This document shows positions 20,234-28,300 of a DNA stretch of 34,327 nt, in pieces (the stretch's first letter is position 1; each line of letters opens with the position of its first letter). A program made the position numbers and the translations under genes. This stretch comes from a virus: IMG/VR virus record IMGVR_UViG_3300007735_000650, positions 1 to 34,327 of that record, one strand, 5' to 3'. The notes beneath the pieces were generated by a model that worked only from the letters and a program-made list of their open reading frames with translations, searched no databases and was not told the DNA's origin.

Positions 20234-20916
20234 TCCTGCCTCGCGCGCCAAACAATGACGGCAACAAGCGCCAACACGATAAGCCCGCCGACAAACCAAG
20301 GCGACAAGTGGCCGAGCGTCTGTAGCACAGGCTCCGCCTGAGAGATCGCTGTGCCCGCTGCGCTGATTGTGGCGACGGTTGCTGCGCCCTTAGTTGTATT
20401 GGACGCTAATGCCCCTGTCAGGCCCGCTGCGGCCTCCGTGACTTCCTCGCCTGTTGTGCTAGACACGAAGCTGCCGCGTGCCCACAGCCCCGCCTCAGCG
20501 GCACGGCGGTTGACAAGCCCAGGTGTCACCTTATTGCCGACCTTATTCCAGCGTGCTAGTTCCTTGGGCACACTATCGTAGTCGCCTGCGTTGAGTTTCT
20601 TGATGAGTGTGGAGCCTCGGGCCGCGCCAACGCCTACGTTGAAGCACCACGAAACGAGAGCGCCGAATTGGCCGTCCGACAAATCTACCTGAACCATTTC
20701 AGAAATGGCTTTTTCGTAGATGGCAAGGTCAGATTTAAGAAGTTTGACCGCCTTAGCCTCCGTGATCTTGGTGCCTTGCTTCATCAAGGACTTGGTAGCC
20801 GTATGGCCGTAGCCAATGGTATCCACGCCAGCGGGGCACTTGTATGGCTCCGCCCTGAAACCTTCCCATCGCTTGATGAGTTCAATGGTTTCCTGATTGA
20901 CTTTACGCGCTACCAC
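20230..20916 (-). CDS. GH24 lysozyme (endolysin) with C-terminal membrane segment
   Basis: The catalytic region RWEGFRAEPYKCPAG and then VDTIGYGHT holds E18, C27 at the T4 Asp20 position (a known natural variant) and T33 at T4-like spacing. The rest matches GH24, with LVSWCFNVG and NRRAAEAGLW. It cleaves the glycan of peptidoglycan. Residues 150-200 are an Ala/Thr-rich linker and 206-223 (PWFVGGLIVLALVAVIVW) form a C-terminal membrane segment followed by RARQE. There is no N-terminal SAR or signal sequence. The C-terminal anchor is unusual. It lies between holin and spanin genes. Confidence 0.88.
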   Translation of the reverse strand: MVARKVNQETIELIKRWEGFRAEPYKCPAGVDTIGYGHTATKSLMKQGTKITEAKAVKLLKSDLAIYEKAISEMVQVDLSDGQFGALVSWCFNVGVGAARGSTLIKKLNAGDYDSVPKELARWNKVGNKVTPGLVNRRAAEAGLWARGSFVSSTTGEEVTEAAAGLTGALASNTTKGAATVATISAAGTAISQAEPVLQTLGHLSPWFVGGLIVLALVAVIVWRARQE

Positions 20917-20927
20917 GAATTTGCTCC

Positions 20928-21233
20928 TTAGACGTTCTTAATAGACTTGCCTTCAGCGTAGCGAGCCAAGGCGATGTCGATTAGGCGAGGCCCGGTATAA
21001 GAGACGGCGATGATGACCGCGAAATTTGAAAAACCAGTTAGGCCGAAAGCGTCAGCAATGCCTTTACCTACAACGCCCATACCGATAGCCATAGGGATTT
21101 CCCATAGCAGGCAAAGGCCGATAGGGCGTTTGGTCGAAGCGGCCAACGCCAACATCCGCCCAAGCATACCCATGCCGCCAGCAAGGGCGCCTTGAGAGGC
21201 CAATTCCCGGACTGTCCATTCTTCCAGCGCCAT
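20928..21233 (-). CDS. Holin-like membrane protein, 101 aa
   Basis: The 101-residue protein has two or three hydrophobic segments (about 14-31 ALAGGMGMLGRMLALAAS, 37-57 GLCLLWEIPMAIGMGVVG, 68-83 SNFAVIIAVSYTGPRL) with short charged ends, typical of small phage holins of the LydA or lambda-holin type. It would form inner-membrane lesions that time lysis. It is first in the lysis cassette, followed by the lysozyme 11 nt later. GGAGG precedes its ATG. Confidence 0.78.
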   Translation of the reverse strand: MALEEWTVRELASQGALAGGMGMLGRMLALAASTKRPIGLCLLWEIPMAIGMGVVGKGIADAFGLTGFSNFAVIIAVSYTGPRLIDIALARYAEGKSIKNV

Positions 21234-21243
21234 GTTGGCCTCC

Positions 21244-21278
21244 TTCTATATATAGAAACTAAAAAATATAAAAGTAAA
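21244..21278 (-). promoter_or_regulatory. AT-rich region with palindrome and possible lysis promoter
   Basis: A perfect 14-bp palindrome, TTCTATATATAGAA (21244-21257), lies 10 bp upstream of the holin ATG. On the minus strand TTTACT (21278-21273) precedes TATATA (21254-21249) by 18 bp. If used, the mRNA leader would be only about 8 nt, so the element may instead be an operator or hairpin. Confidence 0.35.
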
Positions 21279-21299
21279 TACCTCTTTTCTTATACATCA

Positions 21300-22943
21300 T
21301 CAAGTAAACTCTGCATTAGCAGTAACGTGGACCCTTGATAGACTTCCAATTGCCCAAGCACCCGCTGTAGCTGTAAAATAAAAACCCCACTCAGTAGATG
21401 TCAGTGTTGTTGCTGAGAAGTCAGCACTATTTGCAATGTTCCTTGCTTGCGCATTTGCAGCGGAAGGGTTATATGAAAGCATATCAGGCGCGCGGCGCAT
21501 AGTAACAGGGAATGTCAGCCCGCTATAAGCGGCATTACCACTAGCAAGTAGGACACCAAAACTAAAAGCTCCTGTCACGCCTGCGTTTTGCGCTGGCGCT
21601 GTTTCTAACGGGAAACTCTTCCAGTAGTAGCGTTGGCATAGGGCCAATTCTGTTGAAAGTGGCCTGCGTTCAAACGGGGTAGCAGTCGCCCCTACTTCGA
21701 TTTGTACATGCGACAGATCAAAAGTGAAAAGTGCATTAACTGGAACGTATATTAAAAATGAAAGGGAGTCGTCATTACCTGTTCCTATTGTCTTTCCACT
21801 GATTGATGGCACAGCAACACTGTAAGTAAACTTAGTCCAAGAAGTCGTGACGCTTTGACTTAAAATAATTGTAGTAAAAACGTCCGCGCTAGGGGAACCA
21901 CCAGAGCCAAAAGATTGTATAAATTCAATTTTTGGTAAAGTTAAATTTGAACCCCCTTTGGCGTAAAAAGAAACGGATACTGTTTTTCCAGCGAACGTGC
22001 GGACGCCTTCAATACGTTGCCGAATAACATTGTATGTTCCGCCGGTCCCCGCAACACTTTGGTTGAACCTATAGAAGTATCGAGGTTCATCAGGAACGTC
22101 CGTCTGGCCAACGGTGAAAGTCTGACGCGAGATGGTTCGCGTAGCACCCGATCCATCATAGATAACAAACCACCTGTCCGCGCCAAAATCACCAAACGCA
22201 GGGTTACTAAAACTCGTGCCGCGCTGCCAAATATTAAAATCACCATTGATGATGGCGTTGCGAAAACCTGCAAGCGGGCCGTTATTTAAGGCAGCGACAC
22301 TCGTAATCCCCGTTTTATCAAGAACAGGCCCGCCGCCATTAACGGTAATAGTGCTGGCGACGGTCAGAGAAGGCCCTACGGTAAGTGAACTCGTAATCGT
22401 GACTGCGGCGGATATGTTGACACTCGTCGGGGTGACTTCAAAAACTTTTACACCGCCTGCGGCAAGGGCGACTTTATCAGCGCCGGGAAAAAATAGGCCA
22501 GTGTTGCGGTCCCCTGGTGTAGAAACGGAGACTGAAGCCACTTCCCCGCTGACCAAAGTAAGGTGGGTATTAAGCGTCATACCTCCGTCGCTGTCGTACA
22601 TGACAAATCGTTTGGCGGAAGGTGCAAGGAATAGATATTTTGATCCCCCATCAGGCCAACTGTACTTTGACGGAACACCCGTGGCGCCCAAATGTGTAGC
22701 TATAATTGTGTCTCGACTGATTGTGTCGGTAGCCGCATTGGTGTAGATGCCCTCGCCTACTTCAAAAACAGACGGGAGGGTGAGGCTGTCCACCACCACA
22801 TACGCCACTTTTGAACCAGTCGAAATGTTTGCTGTCTCTGGGCTTAAATATCCCGCGACAGTAGACGCAATTGAGTAGTTGTTTGTCCCAGTCACGACAA
22901 CATTGACAAGAACACGATCGCCTACATAGACGGGGACAGCCAT
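21300..22943 (-). CDS. Tail fibre / receptor-binding protein-like
   Basis: The 547-residue product has the layout of a trimeric tail fibre. The N-terminal attachment part is followed by a repetitive Ser/Thr/Val segment (about 120-225, with TGLFFPGADKVALAAGGVKV). A domain beginning NAIINGDFNIWQRG comes next, with a carbohydrate-binding-like beta-sandwich (QIEVGATATPFERRPLSTEL), then a C-terminal beta-rich domain. It probably contacts the host surface. It is the last gene of the tail operon and more AT-rich than its neighbours, which suggests exchange of the receptor-binding module. Its start overlaps the previous stop by one base (TAATG). Confidence 0.72.
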   Translation of the reverse strand: MAVPVYVGDRVLVNVVVTGTNNYSIASTVAGYLSPETANISTGSKVAYVVVDSLTLPSVFEVGEGIYTNAATDTISRDTIIATHLGATGVPSKYSWPDGGSKYLFLAPSAKRFVMYDSDGGMTLNTHLTLVSGEVASVSVSTPGDRNTGLFFPGADKVALAAGGVKVFEVTPTSVNISAAVTITSSLTVGPSLTVASTITVNGGGPVLDKTGITSVAALNNGPLAGFRNAIINGDFNIWQRGTSFSNPAFGDFGADRWFVIYDGSGATRTISRQTFTVGQTDVPDEPRYFYRFNQSVAGTGGTYNVIRQRIEGVRTFAGKTVSVSFYAKGGSNLTLPKIEFIQSFGSGGSPSADVFTTIILSQSVTTSWTKFTYSVAVPSISGKTIGTGNDDSLSFLIYVPVNALFTFDLSHVQIEVGATATPFERRPLSTELALCQRYYWKSFPLETAPAQNAGVTGAFSFGVLLASGNAAYSGLTFPVTMRRAPDMLSYNPSAANAQARNIANSADFSATTLTSTEWGFYFTATAGAWAIGSLSRVHVTANAEFT

Positions 22944-23734
22944 TATGCGTCTTCCTCAATTTGAAAATCCGTTGTCCACATATCTTCTAATTGTCGATTG
23001 ACGGTGGGCACTTCTGAAAAGTGGCCAAACAAGCCTTCGCCTAGATACTCTTCTTCACGGGCGAAGTAAATCTGGCCGGAGGAGCCGACTTCGCTGCCCG
23101 CCGTTACGATAGAATTGCCTTCCGCTTGGCTGAGAATCGGCAAAGAAATTTGCTCTACACGGTAAGGCAACCCCAAAGACGCATAACGAATGCCTGTAAT
23201 CCCCGCCCTACTATTGATGCCCGGATCACGGAAAGATCGTCCTTGGCCATAAGTGTAAGAATATTGGGTTATGAGCGCATCGCCAATCCAAAGGCGCCCT
23301 AACTGTATATAGGAGTTTGAGGCTACGCCTGTTCCGACAAAGGTAATTTGAACGTAGCGCGCGGAAATGCCCGCGACAGAGCGCCAACCCCACACACCCC
23401 AAGGGTTTAGGGTAAACGTCGCCGCTGCAAGGTTAAGCACTTCGGAACCTGAAGTGCTGACATTGCTCGCCGTGATTGCCACAGTTGCGCCCGATGACGG
23501 TAAAAGCCCGTCTCGTGGCGCAGCAAAGGCGATAAGTCTGATAGTGCGTGCCTCTTTTAAGTCTACCGTTATGACCGCATTGTTTGTGCTATTCCACGTA
23601 GAACTACGCCATACGTCTTGGATTTGAGGCGTGAGCAATCCGCCAGGGCCAAGCTGGTTGCTCGACGTTGTGACTTCAACGCCGCTCTGACCTGCCCAAT
23701 TCTTCCAAGATAGAACGGTGCCCATTAACCCCAC
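22943..23734 (-). CDS. Tail-tip protein with discoidin-like domain
   Basis: The 263-residue product has two parts. Residues about 15-150 look like a galactose-binding/F5/8C-type beta-sandwich (WRSSTWNSTNNAVITVDL, IRLIAFAAPRDG, ARYVQITFVG). Residues about 150-263 contain the QYSYTYGQGRSFRDPGI and YRVEQISLP segments of tail-tip proteins. It lies between the hub-like protein and the fibre with 10-nt and 1-nt overlaps. It may link the fibre to the tip and bind sugars. Exact family unknown. Confidence 0.6.
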   Translation of the reverse strand: MGLMGTVLSWKNWAGQSGVEVTTSSNQLGPGGLLTPQIQDVWRSSTWNSTNNAVITVDLKEARTIRLIAFAAPRDGLLPSSGATVAITASNVSTSGSEVLNLAAATFTLNPWGVWGWRSVAGISARYVQITFVGTGVASNSYIQLGRLWIGDALITQYSYTYGQGRSFRDPGINSRAGITGIRYASLGLPYRVEQISLPILSQAEGNSIVTAGSEVGSSGQIYFAREEEYLGEGLFGHFSEVPTVNRQLEDMWTTDFQIEEDA

Positions 23735-25362
23735 AACTCCAATTCCGCCGCATCGCCTCTAGCAGAGATACCACGGACGATAAATTTTTTTCCAGACTTC
23801 AAAGTAGGGATGCCGGGCCATTTCAGAGTGACCGTGGAGCCAATAGGCACAGACCACCAATTGATACCGCCCGCGCGAGGCCCTATCCTCGCGGCCCATG
23901 TTCGGCGGGGCACTTTATAGATGGCGAGAAGGTTCTGGGCGATTGTAGACGCCGCTGTTTTTGATTCGAGAACGCCAGGAAACTCCGGTCCATCCACCGC
24001 CAATGGATATCTTACTTTAACATCAAGGTCAGTGGCGATAGCTATTCTGCGCTTTCGACTGTAGTAGTCTCTAGTAGCCGAGTTTATACTTTCCGATATA
24101 TCACTGCCTTCTTGAATCACATCTATTTCTTGATACGCCACACGAATACGCCACCAAGGAGGTAGGGAGCCAGATGTTTCTTCGGGAGCCGACAATTGCA
24201 TATAAGGTTCAATTACGATAGTCGAAGTCGCAGTTTGGGGGTCGTAGATAACGTCACCCTCAAAATTACCAAGAGAATTAGGCCCCCACCAAACTGAACC
24301 TAGCCCTGCCGCCAATCTATTAAGCGCATCTTCGGCGGTGCCTTCTCGGACAACGAGACCGACTTCGCTAGAAGGCCACGCCGAGAACGCACCAGAGGAG
24401 GCGGAAGTCACCGCACCCGTTACTCGCAAGATTTGGGCAGCAGCAAGACTTGCAGTGGATGCGTACCCACCATCCGTGCTCCCCCGAACATCAACCGTTA
24501 GGAATACGGGGTCAGCGTGTAATTTTATAAATCCGCCTGATTTATTAGATGCGTATTTACCTGTTCCAGGGCTTTCCAATAGTAGCGAAGTGTAAGACCC
24601 AACGTCCGCATGGAAAATTAGATTGACGCCCAAATCACGCACGGCGACAATTTCTTCAACAGCGCCATCATGGATTTGGTAAACGCGGTTAGCTGCATCT
24701 ATTAAAGTAGGTTGCATGTTGCGGACAAAGCCGAAAACTCTTGGCTTTGCTATGCCTTCCGCTTCTGTGCTTCCCTCCGTCCCTCCCGTCCCGGCGTATA
24801 GGTTGTTCGCCACAACTTGTAAATCTGCTGCTGCTGAGCGAAGTGGCATTCGCAGCGTGTCCGTACCTTCAAAGGCTTCTGAGGCTCGTAGCGAAGCGAC
24901 TTCTACCCATGTAGAACGCGCTGCATGGCGCGGACGGCGATGTGGAGCGCGGATCAACTTAACTCGTCGTCCCGCAATGGCCCATTCGCCTGCGATACTG
25001 TCTAGCGCGCCATCTACGTTGGTAAAGCGTAATTCACCAGCATCAATCTGGGCACGTCGCCCGTCGCTAGGATAGACAGGTATAGAGCGTTCGACTACTG
25101 GTGGTTCGAGCATACGGGGTGGGTATACACTTTGCGCGCCCGTATCTCCGGGTTCTTCAATCCAGCCTCGATCAGAAGCAACGATAGTGGCGACGGAGGT
25201 TATAGTGCTGCCTAGAGAATTAAGGGCGGACATAGGGCCGCCTGAAGGCATGAACAACTGAGAGGGGCGCGGATCACCAACGCCTTGTGGATCGGGGTTG
25301 ATCTCGATGAGCCAAACCGACTCCTCAATACCCGCGCTCGCTACAGTGATGGTCGAACTCAT
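23725..25362 (-). CDS. Tail-tip / baseplate hub-like protein
   Basis: The 545-residue protein follows the tape measure, the normal place for distal tail or hub proteins. The middle has KPRVFGFVRNMQPTLIDAAN and VYQIHDGAVEEIVAVRDLGV, a segment I recall from siphophage tail-tip proteins. The C-terminal part includes VPIGSTVTLKWPGIP and FIVRGISARGDAAELELWG, resembling a beta-rich hub domain. It should sit below the tail tube and hold the receptor-binding parts. The start overlaps the tape-measure stop (ATGA). Confidence 0.68.
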   Translation of the reverse strand: MSSTITVASAGIEESVWLIEINPDPQGVGDPRPSQLFMPSGGPMSALNSLGSTITSVATIVASDRGWIEEPGDTGAQSVYPPRMLEPPVVERSIPVYPSDGRRAQIDAGELRFTNVDGALDSIAGEWAIAGRRVKLIRAPHRRPRHAARSTWVEVASLRASEAFEGTDTLRMPLRSAAADLQVVANNLYAGTGGTEGSTEAEGIAKPRVFGFVRNMQPTLIDAANRVYQIHDGAVEEIVAVRDLGVNLIFHADVGSYTSLLLESPGTGKYASNKSGGFIKLHADPVFLTVDVRGSTDGGYASTASLAAAQILRVTGAVTSASSGAFSAWPSSEVGLVVREGTAEDALNRLAAGLGSVWWGPNSLGNFEGDVIYDPQTATSTIVIEPYMQLSAPEETSGSLPPWWRIRVAYQEIDVIQEGSDISESINSATRDYYSRKRRIAIATDLDVKVRYPLAVDGPEFPGVLESKTAASTIAQNLLAIYKVPRRTWAARIGPRAGGINWWSVPIGSTVTLKWPGIPTLKSGKKFIVRGISARGDAAELELWG

Positions 25363-28300
25363 TGTGCCCTCAGCCGAGTTGTCCGAAGTTCCTCTCGCAA
25401 CTCGCCAATCTGTATTCTAAGGTCACTTACAACGTCAACTAGGGCGGCACCTTGATCTCGATCATTCTCATCAACCGTTTCGCGTAGGTTGACAATTTCA
25501 TTTCGCACAGCCCGCAACTCAGCCACTACAGCCTGAGACCCGTTGCTGTTTACCTCAACACCAAGACGCCCGTCAGCGCCACGGCGCAGGGGCATAATGG
25601 CTTCGGGGCCTGCTTCGCCAAAGAGGGCCATGGGCGCCATGGTGGGGGAGTTTACGAAGTCAGGGATGCCGCCGTAGGCGTAGGCGGTGACGCGGCCATA
25701 TTTCATGACGGCGCCTAGTGCGGCAGGCATCGTCCCGTGCGACTCTATGCTTCCTCCGAAACTTCCACTTGAATTGGAATCTGGACTCATATAGTCCCCA
25801 ACACCTATGCTTCCTACAGAAGTTGATAGGTCCTGATTGGCCTGCTGAACCGCGTCTCTGATATCCTCTGCGATTGGCAATAACGCCGCCAACTTTTCAT
25901 CAAAACGCTGGCTATAGCCCAAAGACTCTGTAAGGGCTGCGTCTTGGCGGGCACCAAGAACCTCGGAGACAAGGGGCACGTCCGCCAAGTTCATCAAAGA
26001 CTGCGGACCAGAGGTAGGGGGTGCGTTCACCAAACCTTCTAGGCCCGGTACGACTTGGTTGCGGATATCGTAGAAGCTGGCAGTTGAGCCATAAATGCTA
26101 CGGGCTAGGTTTAACAATGTATCAGCGGATTGTGTAATCCGACTTATAGCCTCTTTATCACCCGCTTGTGCGGCGGCAAGGTCGCGGTTGAAAAGGTCTT
26201 GTGCCGCAGTCAAACGCCCCATGCCCGTGGTGCCAGAGAGTTCGCTGCTTGTACGAAGTGAATCTAGGTAGTCACGGATATTCTTCGTGCTTTCCTTGAT
26301 GACTTTTTCACGTTCGATGGCCTGTGTCTCTTCAAGCGCAATCAACAGTTTAGATTTTTCTTCTGCCGTGATGCCTAGCGCGTCGATAGAGGCGGTGAAA
26401 GATTCAATCTCCTTTTGCGCATTATAAGACATTTGGATTCGTTCTACTTCTTGATCCATGCCTTGTGCCGTAAGGCGACGAATCTCAAGGCCAAGCGCCA
26501 TGTCACGCAAGGACAGGTTACGCTGTTCTTCCAACTTAGCAATAGCCTTGTCCCGTGCAGCAAGAAGTTCTTCTTCATTGACTCCGTATTCTCGTGCTTT
26601 GGCAGCGGCCTGGGCAAAAGAGTCAATCAGCGCGTCCATCTGCTTCTTGAACTCAGGCACAGGGTCTTCGGTCAAACCCTTAATAGTATCTTGCAGGGCG
26701 ATGAAACCATCTACGAACTCTTGTAGTTTCTCAGGCCCAGCAAAGGAACGAGTTGATAGAGCCTTGTTCAGTTCTTCGTTGGCTGTTGCAGCGAACTGGA
26801 ACGAAGCAAGCGCCTGATCAAAACTTGCTGCTTCGCCATATCCGAGATTACCCATACCATACTTGTTGCCGCCTACGGCACGCGCACCAGAGACCGTCAA
26901 ACCTCGTTGCTTGAGGTAAGCATTGATCGCAGGTATTTTGGCGCTGGCTTCTTGGAATTGGGCGCGGCCTTGTTCATTGTAGTACATATCCGTCATGGCG
27001 AGGAGGCCATTTTGAGAACGAATAGCGTAGCTAAATCCGTTACTTGATTCTTTGGGGCCGAAGAGGCCGCCGAGGCCGCCACCGGCAAGACCGCCGATCA
27101 GCGCCGCCGCTATGGGGCCAAGGGGACCAAGGAGACCAGCGCCAGCAAGCAATGCGCCAGCAGCAGAGCCTAGGCCGCTGCCGACCATGCCGCCTGTTTG
27201 GTTACCGCCTATCATGGAGTTCAAGAAGGTGCCCGCACCAAAGCCGAGACCCGCTGCGCCAAGGAAGCCGCCGAGAGTTAGGCCGCCTGTAGCGGGAGCG
27301 ACAGCAACACCACTCGCATCCATGAACAAAGATGCTGTGGCGGGGGATACGCCAGAAGGCGCAAAAATCTGAGTGCTTAGCAAACCACCTGGGCCGGTTA
27401 AACCCAACGAGCCAAAAATTCCCTCCTTGGGGATAAGCGAAGATAGGCCGAGCATCTGCATGATGCCGGGTCCACCCCCCGCCGCAGCGCCAGCGCCGCC
27501 CATCACAGATAGACCTGCGCCTAAAGTCGGGAGCGAAGTCCCGGCGAAAATTGAGTTGATGATTGGGTTTACAATACCAAGGCGCAGGATAGATTGGATG
27601 ATGGACGACATGACGCCACGAATGACGTTGCCGAAGTTGAGGGCGCGGATTTCGCCCTTAGCGAAGGCTTCTGTAATGGCGTCGCCAACCTGCTCAAATG
27701 CCTTTACGCCGATGTTGGCGAGTTCTCTGTAAGAATTGTCAAGATGTTGGTTTTCTTCGCGAAGTTTGACAGTTTTGCGAGCAAGCTGTTCTGCCTCAGC
27801 CACAACTCCAGGATCGCTGCCTTTAAGTTGCTGGCGGGCGCGGAAAGCCGCCAACTCCTGTTCACGAAAAACGACGCTTTCGCCAAGAAGGCTGCGCTCT
27901 TTTTCGAGTAGGGCGATTTCGTCTTCGCGCTGCTTGGTGTTGGCTTTTACGGCCTCAGTATCTTTTTCTTGCTGCGTCCGTTCACGCATCAAGGGCAGGA
28001 TGGCAGCGAGTGCTTTTTTATAAGCCTCGGACCCTTTAACACCGTAGTCGAGCGCCTTGGTCTGCGCCTTGATCTGCACTTCCATATCTTCGCCTGCAAG
28101 CGTGCTTTGCTTGTAGGCATCCAATAGACCTTGGTGCGTTTGTATTTCGATTTCCAAAGTCTCAGTATATTTACGGAGGCTTTTTTCGGCGCCAGACGCT
28201 TTCTTGTCGTTCCTAGCAAGTGCTTCGTTGTAATCATCGAGGATTTTCTGTGCGCCCGGTATTTTCGCAGCAGCCGCCGCTCTGACTTGCTCCAAAAACA

